Below, in pieces: positions 1 to 10,842 of a DNA stretch of 64,000 nucleotides. The notes beneath the pieces were generated by a model, which saw only the letters and a list, made by a program, of their open reading frames with translations, did not search any database and had not been told where the DNA came from. The first letter of the stretch is position 1, and every line of letters starts with the position of its first letter. Position numbers and translations under genes: made by a program. This stretch comes from Phytophthora hibernalis (taxonomy: Eukaryota > Oomycota > Peronosporomycetes > Peronosporales > Peronosporaceae), in assembly GCA_012656075.1 (NCBI GenBank), contig JAAKBF010000014.1, positions 496,001 to 560,000 of the forward strand, given 5' to 3'.

Positions 1-19
1 TCATCTCAGTCGCGCTGGT

Positions 20-763
20 CTACGTCCGTGATGTACATCTTAATCGCCCTTTTGATCGTTTGCACCACGCGGTCGGTAAGCTCGCTGCGTCTGGCCCATC
101 TGTTTTTGACGCTCTGAAGAAGTCGGACATGAAGCTCGGTTCCCGATCGTGCCGGATGGCTTCGCTTGCTCCGAACCTTCGGAAGCCGGCTTCCTCGTAC
201 GCCTCCGCGACGGTCTGCGCCGGTCTGGAGTTATTCGCCTTCATGATTACGAAACCCGTGACCAAATCTACCCACATGAGGAGTTCGGTGTTCCCTTTAT
301 AGGACGCGGGCAGTGATAGGTTGTGGTCCATTGCGATAACTTGGAACGGATATTGCCACGATATTACCCTGGGATCTGCCTTGGATTGTCGGTCTCCCTT
401 TTCCCGTTTCGCAGTCGGTACACTCGCCAACGTAGCGCTGCACATTCCGGAATAGTCCCGCCCAGTGGAAATAGCGTCGTAACCGTTGATAGGTCCGGCC
501 GATCCCTTGGTGGGCCCTTCCAGACTCGCGTGATAATGGTGAAACACGTCCTCGCGGAGTGTCTCCGGGACAACCGACTTCATGATCATATCGCGTTCTT
601 CGGCCGACTCTTCGCCTTTAGCGTGGTTGTAGAGCAGACCTCCTTCGCCTTCTTTATACTGGTGTGCGATATTACTGCAATTATTCGCCCAAGATCTCCT
701 CTCAGATACTTCTTGAGATTCCAGATCCAGAGTTCCTCGTCTTGGGCGCTCGAATCCGATCAA
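20..763 (-). pseudogene. Gypsy integrase core, truncated
   Basis: DDE-type integrase that would insert retroelement cDNA. The first catalytic Asp lies in AMDHNLSLP and the second in RHDREPSFMSDFF. The expected NG(x)nE motif carrying the third acidic residue is not seen: the frame degenerates into SKTDGPDAASLP and ends near the window edge. The N-terminal part (about residues 60-110) looks like the region before the core with its HHCC zinc module, but the cysteines are not clear. It follows RNase H in the same orientation, as expected for gypsy order. Confidence 0.8.
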
Positions 764-862
764 GTCGCAACCGCTGCACTACCGACTCCTGTAAAACTCC
801 CGGGGTTCTGTCTGTGGTTGGTGTGGTTCGGGCCGCTGCTGACCTCGTGCGGCTAGTGAACT

Positions 863-2284
863 TCACCGGCATGCGCACATGCACACACCGTCGTGAGTCT
901 GTGCCAGGACGGCCAAAATCGCCCATTCACTAGCATACACAATCACGATCGGGTCTCGCGCTTCGTCGAAATGCTTCAACATCGGGGTCTGTGCAAACTT
1001 CGTCTTGAGAGTATCAAACGCGTTGAGGGCATGCGTCCACTTTGGTTTGGAGCGCACCTCTGGCTTGGAGGTGTACTCGTCGAAGTCCGCCGCTTCAGAG
1101 AGAGAATAGAGCGTGGTTGCGTAGATCCCGAAATCTGCGATGAACCTGTGGTAATAGTTGAGGTTGCCCAAGAAAGATTGGAGTCCCTTCAACGTACACG
1201 AGAACGTCAGTGCTGTCAGCGACTCCAAATTCTTCGGCTTTGCCTCCAGACCATATTCCGACACATTGTGATCCAAATACGCAACCCTGGACATGCCCCA
1301 CTCACTCTTCTCTACGCTGATGGATAGGTTCCATCTCTCTCAAGCGTCAAGCAAACGTTCCACTTTCGCGCACAGATCGCCCCACGACGAACCGCCGATG
1401 AAGATGTCATCGATGTACGAACGTCGCCCGAACACGGACAGGATGCCCGGGGCCGTAGGTCCTCCTCCGTCGAAAACGAGTCTCGCGGTCCGGTGCGACG
1501 CTCCAAAACCGTAGAGCGCGTTATCAATCAGTCGCTGGTATATCTGCGGTGCATTGCGCAATCCAAACGACATCCACGTCCACTCGAACAGCCCGAACGG
1601 GGTGATGAAGGCCGATACAAGCCGGGATCGATCTGTAATGGGGATGACCCAGAATCCGTTTGCCATATCGAGTGAGCAGTACCAAAGGTACTTGTCCAAA
1701 TCTTCGAGCAGGTCGTTGATCAGTGGCATGGGATATACCTTCCACTGCGTCAACCCATTAACCAAGCGATAGTCGATGCAGAGTCGAATGTCGACTCCAT
1801 TCTTCTTCACGATCACGACGATCGGCGATGCCCATGGGGATTTTGAGGGTCGGATCATCTTCGGGCTGAGAAGCCCCTTGAGTAGAGCCGAGACTGGCTC
1901 TCTGAACTTGGGTGGTAGCTTGGGCACGCGTTGCGCCACGGGCTTCGCGTCGCCTACGTCGATATCGCAGACAACTCCGATGGCCGCGGGTGGCAAAGCG
2001 TTGCCCTTTCCGATTAGCCATTTCCGTCGCTTCCAGATGATTTGACGTAGCCGTTCTTCTTCCCTCGCCGCGATCTCCAGCGTCAGTCCTGTAGGTCGTC
2101 CGACCTTGAGGTCTTCGATCTTCACTTCGTCGGTCAAGGAGATTTGTGGGAGGACAGTCTCCACTTGCAATACTTCGGCGAAGAGCTCCGAACCTTCGTG
2201 GAAGATTACGGCGTCCTCAGCCTCAACGTCGCCCGTTTTATTCTCGGCGCCTGATTTATGTGGTCTGGCTCTCCCGCCTTTCAC
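863..2284 (-). pseudogene. Gypsy reverse transcriptase and RNase H region
   Basis: Two consecutive open stretches (1340-2284 and 863-1294). The first has the RT fingers and palm: SKSPWASPIVVIVKKNG, IRLCIDYRLVN, CSLDMANGFW and the catalytic YIDDIFIGG box near its end. The second continues with the thumb/connection, LQSFLGNLNYYHRFI, and an RNase H start KHFDEARDPIVIVYASEWA. The usual Asp of the RH box is replaced in this copy (VIVYASEWA), and the frame ends in low-complexity CMCACR. There is a frame change between the two stretches near 1.3 kb. Confidence 0.88.
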
Positions 2285-2825
2285 GGTGGTATCTCAAGAT
2301 CGTCATTGCACACTTCTTCGTTCGAGGTTCCGACCGTGGTCGTCCCCGTTCCAGTTCGGGTGGCTGCTTGGGGTCCTCTCCCTGTTCGGAGTGATGAATG
2401 CCACTATCACCTTGGGTGGCCGATTCTGTTCTCTCATCTGGCTTGGCGACGTATGCAGGATTCCTTTGGGAGTCTCGTAGGTCGGGCGTTCAACCAAAGC
2501 CCACCGGATCTGTCGCTGCCTTCGTCGGACCAGTCGTCGTCCGCATCACAGGTGGCACCGTACGCGAGGTTCTGCCATTCCTTATACCGTCGCGAGTTTG
2601 CCTGGACGAATCCGAATTCCCGCGGCAGAGCGTCGTCGGCCGTCCACCAGGCTAGTGTCAATCGAGATTGTCTTGTCAGCGATATTGGTTATCCGCAAGT
2701 ACGTGCGTCGCCGATCTTGCCCTTAACGACGGAGGTTACCCACAAGTCTCCTCTGGTGACCCAGAGCTTCGGTGTGTTCTTATCCGGTCGGAGTGGAACA
2801 TCGTGCGATCTTCCAGGGTCGATCC

Positions 2826-3311
2826 TCACTGAGTCCCACTTTTCACCGTGATCGGGTGCACCTTCGCGCCATACAAAGGACTTTTCCCGATCATCTGGAT
2901 CCTCACTTCGTCGGGTAGACATGCTGTGCAGTTCGCACTGTCGATGCCGACTCCTGCTGGCACCATGAAGTTCATTCCCAAGATCGCGTCTTGACCGACA
3001 AGCTCTCCGACCCAGATGTTCAAGAAGTACACCAGGTTCCCACCTAAGGTCACTTTGATCCGCGTTCTTCCCACCGTGTAATATGTGTCGTCCCGGATCC
3101 CGACACAGTTCTGCGTCACACCCGTGTCGATCTGGCAGCCTACCTGACAAGCAAAGGTGGTGTCTATGACGGACACTTCGGCTCCGTTATCGAGCAACAT
3201 AGTCGCACGGTGGTTGTTCAGCTTCCCATAAATCTTGGCTTGTCGGTACCACTTGTCCGGCGCGTAATATTTCCAGTATCCGCGCCGTTCTCCTGGCTGC
3301 AAGTCAATCAC
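2826..3311 (-). pseudogene. Retroviral-type aspartic protease
   Basis: About 160 residues. The active-site region reads TMLLDNGAEVSVIDTTFA, followed by the flap region and AILGMNFMVPAGVGID, the conserved ILG segment. The family motif is D(T/S)GA. Here the second position is Asn (DNGA), which would be expected to impair catalysis, consistent with a decayed copy. It lies between the gag zinc knuckles and RT. The protease would cut the Gag-Pol polyprotein. Confidence 0.8.
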
Positions 3312-3521
3312 GTCCTACTGAGCCTCCCTCTCATAGTCATCCGGGCGTCGTATACTCAACACCTGGGGAGCACGTTCACACGAGGTGGGTTCCCGGTTGG
3401 GTTCACATGTATTATCGACCGGGGTAGTCAGGTTTTACCTGGCACCCTCGGGTGGCATCTGGGCCACATATGCACGGATCGCTCGTCTCGGACTGGCTTC
3501 CCAACCAGCGAGTGATCTAGT

Positions 3522-3803
3522 TTAACATCTTTTCGGCCTGCGGCGGCAGCATCCCGGCGTGTTTCTGCGAGCTGTACCACTGACGAAGCAGGTTGAAGAA
3601 CTCTTCCAGAGGGCATTTCCCGTCTTCATGGACTTCTCCGCAAGCTTTGCAAGTCCGTAGGCAGCGGTCGGACGGATGGTGACCTCCACATTTCTGGCAG
3701 GCCAGTAACGCCCAACAGTCCTCCTAATCTTTACCTCCACTGTTTTTGAATCGCCCATGTGAATGTTGACCCTGTCGGCGACGGGCCCATCTTCGCGCAA
3801 CAT
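3522..3803 (-). pseudogene. Gag C-terminus with two zinc knuckles
   Basis: In the minus-strand frame spanning 3613-3699 there are two tandem zinc knuckles: CQKCGGHHPSDRC and, six residues later, CKACGEVHEDGKC. Both have the spacing C-x2-C-x3-H-x4-C, one residue shorter than the canonical C-x2-C-x4-H-x4-C. This is a nucleocapsid-type RNA-binding module at the end of Gag, just 5' of the protease. The rest of Gag is not recognisable, so the element is truncated or badly decayed to the right of about 3.8 kb. Confidence 0.7.
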
Positions 3804-3830
3804 GCGACTGCAAGTAATCTAAGTGGTTTT

Positions 3831-5001
3831 AATTTTCTCGTGTTTTTGTTTTTCCTGGGTTGAATGCTACTTTGCTTTTATCCCAGTGGGTTATTAAAGC
3901 AATCCGTGACTTGTGAGGCAAACTATAGTTTACGATGTCCAAAAGCGTGTTGCTCCATCCAAAAAGTGAGAGGGAGCACTCTGCAAAAGTGAAACAGCAC
4001 TTATAAATAAGATCTACGATCTTTGGATTTAAAGAAAGGCGTCATTGTGCGCCGCTGGACCTCGTGTGATGGTCTAGACGCTACAGCTACAAATTCGTCT
4101 ACGATCAATATCACCAACTTGTACGTGTACCTGTAGACGCACGACGACAAGAAGTCCATGCCGGTGTTTGTCAGCTTGTTGGCAATATGTAGTTTCGGCA
4201 GTGCCAGCATCAACGTGTGCAGGAACCGTTTGGATGTTAGTCGTCTTCAACGACGCAGTGTGCCGTCACGCACGGGCATTGCCTCTGGGGTTGCATGAGC
4301 TCATAGAACTTGGAAAGAAGGTCTGCCTTTAAAATGCACTCGCAGTTCATCAGGGAGCTGCGAGCCAACTGTCTGACGATCACAAGGGTGTCGATGATCA
4401 ATGACGGAGAACAGTTGCTTATCGGCATGCCGCACTCCTTGACGACCAACATCCCATCCGCCTCCACGAACTGGGAACCAAAGTGCGTGGAGCTCGTAAC
4501 CAAGCGAGGCAAGAAGCTGATTGGTAACTCGAGCACAGACACCTCGAGATGCAGCTCTTTGGACAGCGTTGCTCCCGCCGCCACCACCATCAACAAATAA
4601 TACCCCTGGCCAGTGGAAAAAGTATTCAATGTGCTTGAGCTCCAGCAGGTTCACGAGATGAATCGAGATATGTTCGTTCACGGCGACTTCCATCTGCGAT
4701 TCGTTGCATTGCATCTCTCGCACGATGCGTAGGAGCTTGAGGAAGCAGAACAACCAACGGTGACAACAAGTCAGCGCCGCCATATCCAAGAACCTTCGGG
4801 AGAGTGCCGTCTTTTGCAAAAATCCCTATTTGCCATCATACCATCGATAACTTCCCCACAAAAATACGTAATCATGCTCGAACACGCTATTTCTTCAACG
4901 TGCTGCAGAAGGCCGAGGTCTGCATTCGGTAAACTGCACGTCGCTAGACCTAGCAAATGTGCCACACTCATGTGATTGTAAGCAAACGCACGTGGTGTCA
5001 T
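3831..5001 (-). pseudogene. Unrecognised decayed coding relic
   Basis: Minus-strand reading is open in overlapping frames at 4771-5001, 4301-4819 and 4237-4629. The last two can be joined by one frame change near 4.6 kb into a protein-like stretch of roughly 190 residues with repeated Leu-rich helices (for example LLRIVREMQCNESQMEV and LIIDTLVIVRQLARSS). I do not recognise the family. No start, promoter or neighbour gives a function. The 400 bases before it (3831-4236) hold nothing I can name. It may be the remains of a host gene destroyed by the adjacent retroelement. Confidence 0.3.
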
Positions 5002-6426
5002 CTATTTGAAGCGGCCATATCTAATGTTGCTTGGCAATCGAAGTTGCTCGAATCAAGATGATAAGCACTGTTAGTTTGATTTACTGCGTGTACATGTAGT
5101 TTGGCATTTCAAACGGAAATTTCAGAGCTTCTTCGGGCGCAGCACGACTTTGTAGTAGTGTGTTGCTCGAAGAAAAACATCCAAAATGTTGCTCGAACGG
5201 TCTGGATAAATCATCTGCCGCAGGTAAAATACCTGCGAATATAAGTGATATCATATCATAGAGGTGTTTTGTCCAAATCTTCTGCAGATGGGTCAATCGC
5301 CACAAATAAAATTATAATCGATTAGGTTATCAAGTATAGCAGGGATTTAAAGTTTTTTGCTGAAGTATCCAAATCGTATTACGAAAGGTATTAGAAATGC
5401 AAGGATTCAGCCCTCGTTGCAAGCGAAAAATTGAGTTTTCGAGGTTGGTAGACAGTCTACCAACGTCGAAGTACCGTAGACTCAGGATAAAAAATCCAGA
5501 GGACTAACGCGATTCTCGATCCGTACCAAAAAATGCGCACCATTAGGAGCCTAGGAACCTCTATCTGCTGTCACACTGCCTTGTTTACCGGGGTCCCTTG
5601 GAACTCGGTTCGAATTGAGCTTGCAGCCCAGAAACAGTCGGCGCTGAAAAGCCCGCTCTTGGCGTCGGAAGAATGGCTTCGTTGGGTCGCGAGTACTAGC
5701 GTACGTGGTCTAATAAAATACGGAGTGTCTCCGTATCGGTACAGTGCAGCGGCGGAAGCAAGCCAGCGATCACTGCTCGCCTGCTTCGGCGGTCGCAGCG
5801 CTGTGAGTACGTCTGATAAGGCATATTTATCAAGCTGTTGAAAGTCTAGCCATCATTGTCCATGTAAGCTTACGGTAGCATTGCACTCGCTACCTGTACA
5901 TTCGTAGTCCATGTCTGAAACTGAAAATCAGCAAAAACCAAAAGGGCATAGTTGCCTAATTAGGCATCTAATTAGGCTTCTCCGAGCGACAAAAGTGGGT
6001 ATTTTATCAGAACCGGTTCCATTGTCCACTCCCAATAATAAATTGCTGGGCTATTTTTGTAATTAAACTGTTTACGCCCCGTCTCGGTAACGTCAGAAAT
6101 CCACCTCATTAGGTCTACGTTTTGATGGACAATCGCAATGCGGTCTCGCTCGGCTTGTCCGATGCTGCCGACGGTGGCATACCCTACCGGTACAGTATCT
6201 GCATCCTTTCACGCCGTGAATCACGGTGCCGCCAAGACGCAATGCATTATCGCCCGCGCTGAACCGGTTCCGCCATGTGGCGTCGCAAAAATTGCGCTCC
6301 GTCACCTGTGCCCAAATTTTCCGGCCAATCAGTGATTTTCCTCGCAGTATTTCAGCGAATCCGAACGCCGTAAAGATCACACTGTCGCCACACGCTCCAA
6401 AACTCTCCGACTCTCTCGCGTCCAGA
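5002..6426. other. Intergenic, no gene recognised
   Basis: Only short open frames with no family resemblance are present on either strand. A small AT-rich palindrome, GCCTAATTAGGC, lies around 5.96 kb. The stretch ends at the initiator-like element of the next gene. Confidence 0.5.
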
Positions 6427-6443
6427 CTCATTTTCGCTTTTCG
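6427..6443 (+). promoter_or_regulatory. Candidate oomycete initiator (Inr + FPR-like)
   Basis: CTCATTTTCGCTTTTC resembles the known oomycete core promoter, an initiator of the form GCTCATTYYNC followed by a T-rich flanking region. It lies about 75-90 bases upstream of the ATG at 6517, a normal distance. Only sequence resemblance supports it. Confidence 0.45.
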
Positions 6444-6516
6444 CTTGAGACGCGCACTGTTACCGCCGCTGAAACCGGTCGGTCCCTATTCCCCAAAACT
6501 AAACTCCCTTCCAAAC

Positions 6517-7608
6517 ATGCTGCGCGCACTGCTCCTATCATTGGCGTTAGGCGCGTCCTCCAGTGCCGCCGTCGACGTGAGCATCTGCCGCGACGCCACG
6601 TACGCGCTGTCGGTGGATGCGTCCACACTCTGCGCCGGCTCTGGCTCCTCCCCCGTGGGTTTCAACTGCCCCAAGGCGGGCGACATGGCCGTGGCCGACT
6701 GCCACTCGTACCTGCCGTCGTACGAAGGCGGCAGATGCGTGGCCCCGAAGACGCCGTGTGCCAGCTCGTGACCAGCGACACGTGGGGCTGTGTGCTCCCC
6801 ACTGTGGGCTGTAGCGACGTCCCCGAGGAGAACAAGTGCGCGACGTGGGACTACGACGCCGCAGACACCGTGGACCTGGACGGCTCCGGCTCCTTCGACG
6901 GCAACGAGGACTACGACGAGAGCTGGTTCGTGCAGACCACCGAGTTGCGCGACCTGTACGACTGTGGAGACAGACCCACGCCCGCCCACGACGCCTGAAG
7001 TCACTCCTGCAGCGACCACCACAGCTCCGACCCCCACGCCGACGCCCGCAGCAACGACGCCTACCCCGACCCCAGCGGCGACAACGCCGTCACCCACCCC
7101 TGCGGCTACGACGCCGTCGCCCACGTCGGCGGCGACGAACACGACCGAGACGCCGACCCCCACACCGGCAGCTACCACCACGACCCCTACAGCTACGCCG
7201 GCGTCTACCAAGACGACGCCATCGCCCACTCCAGCGTCCACGACGACGTACGGAAGTTCGTCCACCAGCGCGTCTGAGGACGAAGACGTTGGTGACGACG
7301 CGACTCAGGTTGGAGATGACGACAGCACAACCACAGACTCGTCGACGGTCTCGCTGTCCTCAGGAGACATCGCCGCCTCTGGAGGCCTGAGTGCCGGTGC
7401 CGTGGCTGCTATCGCTGCTGCTGCTGCTTTAGTGGCAGTCGTGGCGATTGCTGCTGTTTACGCCAGGAAGAAACACATTGCCAAGCAACAGGCCGAAGAG
7501 GACGCGCCCGCCTCGCGCGAACGCAGAGAGAGCATCGAGTACGAGATGGCCCTGACGCCACCCAATGCGCTGACGTCTCCCATAGCCATCACGTCCCCCA
7601 GAATGTAG
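6517..7608 (+). CDS. Secreted, membrane-anchored mucin-like protein (two frame changes)
   Basis: The start at 6517 gives a clear signal peptide, MLRALLLSLALGASSSAAVD. Next comes a Cys-rich ectodomain of about 130 residues containing SICRDATYALSV, FNCPKAGDMAVADC and an acidic DGSGSFDGNEDYDE stretch. A Thr/Pro/Ala stalk of about 80 residues (repeats like ATTPTPTPAATTPSPTP) should be heavily O-glycosylated. A Ser/Asp-rich spacer leads to a single Ala/Val-rich membrane helix, GAVAAIAAAAALVAVVAIAA, then ARKKH and a short cytoplasmic tail. This is a type I surface protein. The frame shifts near 6.74-6.76 kb and returns near 6.97 kb, so the gene is either mildly damaged or the assembly has two compensating indels. 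The family resembles Phytophthora cell-surface mucin-like proteins; no ligand can be named. Confidence 0.7.
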
Positions 7609-7790
7609 CAGACGAGGGCAGCTTACGGTAGCTAAGCCATGAAGACTGAGCTACGACCACGAGTCCATTGACACTTCATTGAGTAATGCAATTGCACTTT
7701 TCTAGCTGCGACAATGACGCAGTAGACCGAAGGAAGCCGAAGAGAACAATCAAATACCATTATGTGTCTAAGACTTGCGTGCAAAAGCGG

Positions 7791-9512
7791 CTACTGAGTC
7801 GTGAAGGGGTTCGTGAATGTTGGAGCCGCAATGCCCACGATGCTGCCGAACTGCTCGCTGAACGAGTTCTCGGCCTCCGCGCCCAGTTGCTGCCGAGCAG
7901 CACGCCGCTTGAGTTTGCGCCATTGCTTGGCCTTTCGCCGAGCAGCCGTGGCCGTCTGCGGGTTCAGCGCGTCCTGTGCCAACTTGGCTGCCAGTTCCTG
8001 GGTGGACAGAGCGGCGTGTGGCAGTGCGAAATCAACAGAGTCGTCGGCCATGTCTGAGTCCGACTCCATGTCGGAATCCGAATCCGAATCGCCCAGCATC
8101 TGACTGATGCGAGCGGAAGCGGGGGTGGGCTCGCTCGATTCGGTCGCCATCGCCACATCTTCATTCCCGACTGGGATCGAGCATTGCGGGCCGCTGGCCT
8201 CCTTTGAAGCCTCCCCGTCCAAGAAGATGCTCGCCGGGTTCAGCTCCTCGTCGGCGACATTGAATTCCTGTCCGAACGACGTCACAAGCTGCGTGTCCAG
8301 CACCTGCACGCTCTGGTCCGGAGGCGGCGTGAAGTACGGCAATTTACCGCGATTCCAGTCCTGCAGCACGATGCGAGCAGCGGCCTGGCGGTCAGGAATC
8401 CCTCCCTTGCCCAGCTTGCCCTTGGCCTGCGCCACAAGCACCAGAAACTGCACTGCGTCCTGGAAGCATTTGGTCACAGTATCGACAGGCAACTGGTAGA
8501 GCTCCGCGAGCTGCGCCGGTTGACAGCGCGTCAGCAGCACCTGCACCGCCCCCACTGGATCCGCCATGGACTCCGTGTTGATACAGTTCCGCAGTAGAAG
8601 CGCGCTCGAGTCTGAGTTGTCGAACACGATACCTGGGCAGTCCAGCAGCTTGACCTTGCTGTCAATGTGCACCTCCTGCATGACCTTGGTATGGCCCGCG
8701 GTACTCGACACACTCGCAGCCTTGCTGCGCTTGAGCGAGTTAATGACCGAGCTTTTGCCCACGTTCGGGTATCCGATTACGCCCACCGTGATGGCCGTCT
8801 TGACGCCGTGGCTACGACAATAATTCTTGAGCAGCTGCATGAGCGCGTCGGTGCCAACCGCTTTGCTGCCACTCACCGCCTCGCCCGCAGCTTTATCTGC
8901 TCTGCCAAAGTTGGCGCTCAGATGCTTGGACTGGTTCTGCGTGGACGCCTTGAAGGCCACTGTGGGGTAGAAGCCCCGCAGATACTGAAGCCACGGCTGC
9001 AGCACGTGCGGCGGCACAAGGTCTACTTTGTTGAGCACGAGCACGAGCTTCTTGCCGTGGCGGTTGCCGATGGCGTCCTCCATCTCCAGCGTACGGCAGC
9101 CCATGGGGTCGCGCGCGTCCAGCACCTCCAGCACCACGTCGGCCTTGTCCACGACCTTGCGTAGCTCCTTCATGTAGGCTTTGCGGGACGCATCGTTGAT
9201 TATGAGCTCGCCCTGCGGCTGCGTCTGATTCTGTGTCTGATTCTTCTCGAACTGCTTCTTGCTCTGCGCCGCGCGAACCGCGAGCTCCGCGAGACTCAGA
9301 CCTGATACCACGCCCCGCAGACGTCCGACCTGCTGGCTGCGGAGCTGCTCGCGCTTCTGCTGTAGCTTCTGCATGCTCTGCTGCTTGCTCACGATCTTCT
9401 TGGGCACCTGGCGGTTCTGCTGTCCCAAGTGGCTCTTGCCACCGCGCAGAGCCTGCGCCGCGATGCCATGGCGCTTGGCGGCGCGTCGTGGAGGAGCCTG
9501 CTTCCGCCCCAT
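7791..9512 (-). CDS. NUG1: NUG1/GNL3-family circularly permuted nucleolar GTPase
   Basis: 573 residues from MGRKQAPPRRAAKRHG; this Met is preferred over one 40 codons upstream because the basic N-terminus is typical of the family. The G motifs occur in permuted order: DARDP (133-137), NKVDL (161-165, G4), GYPNVGKSS (247-255, G1) and DCPG (291-294, G3). The basic, Gln-rich N-terminal 100 residues fit a nucleolar and coiled-coil RNA-binding segment. The C-terminal domain (QFLVLVAQAKGKLGKGGIPD, then LQDWNRGKLPYFTPPP) is characteristic of nucleostemin/GNL3L/Nug1. The role known for the family is 60S ribosomal subunit assembly and export. The acidic DSDSDSDMESDSD tract near residue 475 is typical. 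The frame is intact over the whole length and appears to be a working host gene. It converges with the mucin-like gene, separated by about 180 bases. Confidence 0.93.
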   Translation of the reverse strand: MGRKQAPPRRAAKRHGIAAQALRGGKSHLGQQNRQVPKKIVSKQQSMQKLQQKREQLRSQQVGRLRGVVSGLSLAELAVRAAQSKKQFEKNQTQNQTQPQGELIINDASRKAYMKELRKVVDKADVVLEVLDARDPMGCRTLEMEDAIGNRHGKKLVLVLNKVDLVPPHVLQPWLQYLRGFYPTVAFKASTQNQSKHLSANFGRADKAAGEAVSGSKAVGTDALMQLLKNYCRSHGVKTAITVGVIGYPNVGKSSVINSLKRSKAASVSSTAGHTKVMQEVHIDSKVKLLDCPGIVFDNSDSSALLLRNCINTESMADPVGAVQVLLTRCQPAQLAELYQLPVDTVTKCFQDAVQFLVLVAQAKGKLGKGGIPDRQAAARIVLQDWNRGKLPYFTPPPDQSVQVLDTQLVTSFGQEFNVADEELNPASIFLDGEASKEASGPQCSIPVGNEDVAMATESSEPTPASARISQMLGDSDSDSDMESDSDMADDSVDFALPHAALSTQELAAKLAQDALNPQTATAARRKAKQWRKLKRRAARQQLGAEAENSFSEQFGSIVGIAAPTFTNPFTTQ

Positions 9513-10842
9513 GCTGAGATCGATACAATTAGTGATGGCTGGCTGAGCGACGACTGGTGTGCGGCACATACCGTATACATATACATGTGGGCAAATGACA
9601 GAATCCGTGGTGATCGGATTTTTATGTGCCAACTGACGATTTTTGTGTCAGGAGCCGTGGTGAACAAATCTATAATGCAACTTAATGACAAAAGGCGTGG
9701 TTGTGTGTCCAGCCGTAGCTCAGGTACATTGGAAATTGATGTCGCTGCAAGTTGCAGATACAGTGGAGAAGTACGACATCATACTCGCTACCATTTAGGC
9801 CCTGGCGCTCGGACGCGGACATCTCCTGCAAAGGTGTTCGCATGCAAACATCGAAACATACTCACTATTCAGGCAGGGTTATAAAACTTCGTGGAAAGTC
9901 TTCGTGGCGCAATTGGCTATGGCCCGTAAGCTTAACCATAATGCTACGGATACCCGTAGCGTTGGGGTATTCGTAGCATACACCTTCGCACCTACTTCGA
10001 GGAATATAGCGGACGCTGTGCACATGCCTGCCCAGAAAGCTGTCGAAAGGGGTCTGAAAGCGGATCGATCACCCCGCCGCCTAGAGAGATTTTAAGGCTC
10101 GCGTGTGGGCATAAGTTATCCAGCCCCCAATGGTGTTTGCTAGTAGCCTACATTTGCGCTTGCTGCTTCGCGATAGACTGCACCTCCATAGCAATGTTGC
10201 TGTTGTTGCACAAAACGTGCATACTTAGCGAATTTGCGTGTCAGGAAACGAATCAACCACGCCTATCACCACGCTTTCTGCATTTAATTTTAAATCACCA
10301 TGGATTTTGTCATTTGCCCACTACATGTAGTAGTAGTGTATTTCTATACGAAATGTAGCCATTTCTACCCATGTTACCCAAGTTGAAGTGCCTCTTGTAT
10401 TGATCTTTTCGCTGGCCAACGAGCCGCTCGCTTTGTGCGTGTCAAGACATACTCGCCGTTGGGTCGTGGGTGCAGATGGGGAATGAAGAACGCTCGTTCT
10501 CATTAATGCTGCAGCCCCTGGTATTTTTAAGTGAGCAGTGGATATGCGCATATTTTTGGGAAGTTTTCACTAACAACGAGGCACAGAAGACTTCACCGTT
10601 GGCACCAGCGGGATGTATAAGAACATGATGCCAAGATTGGGGCCGCTAGTAAACCGCAAGGCCTAAAAATATGCGACGACAGTCGAAGCGCAAAGCTCAT
10701 GGGCTTCAACCATGCCGGTAGTTGCGATCATCGGCGCTCAGCAGATAGCAACCTTCCACTCTCAACGTAGAGTCCGACTGTGAATCCGCTCGTTCACTGC
10801 TGAGTGGTTTCTCTACTCTCACGTTTTTAACAGCTATTCATC
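9513..10842. other. Intergenic between divergent NUG1 and RhoGEF genes
   Basis: About 1.3 kb with no convincing gene; it must hold the promoters of both divergent host genes. Short direct echoes occur (for example TTTTTATGTGCCAACTGACGA / TTTTTGTGTCAGGAGCC around 9.62-9.66 kb and again near 10.3 kb), suggesting small degenerate repeats. A pyrimidine-rich CTCTACTCTCACGTTTTTAA at about 10.81 kb could be the RhoGEF start region. Confidence 0.5.

Larger units (their letters stand above)
1..3830 (-). mobile_element. Ty3/gypsy LTR retrotransposon fragment, 5' part to the right, cut at window start
   Basis: Read on the minus strand the order is gag zinc knuckles (about 3.65 kb), aspartic protease (3.3-2.8 kb), reverse transcriptase (2.28-1.34 kb), RT connection/RNase H (1.29-0.86 kb) and integrase (0.76 kb to the edge). 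That PR-RT-RH-IN order is diagnostic of Ty3/gypsy. The frame breaks several times, so this is a dead copy. No LTR is visible at the right end; the 3' end lies beyond position 1. Coding style differs from the gypsy pieces at 20-26 kb and 51-54 kb, so it is probably another lineage. Confidence 0.9.

Noticed and set aside
4310..4600. Plus-strand 96-residue frame
   Set aside because: No family resemblance; the opposite strand has the longer protein-like reading, itself uncertain.
5533..5841. 102-residue plus-strand frame as a gene
   Set aside because: Unremarkable composition, no start context, no homology that I can see.
6486..7265. Long minus-strand open frame of Val/Gly repeats
   Set aside because: Antisense shadow of the Thr/Pro-rich stalk of the mucin-like gene.
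9900..9985. tRNA-like D-arm (GTGGCGCAATTGGCTATGG)
   Set aside because: No matching T-arm or acceptor stem within 90 bases; probably chance.
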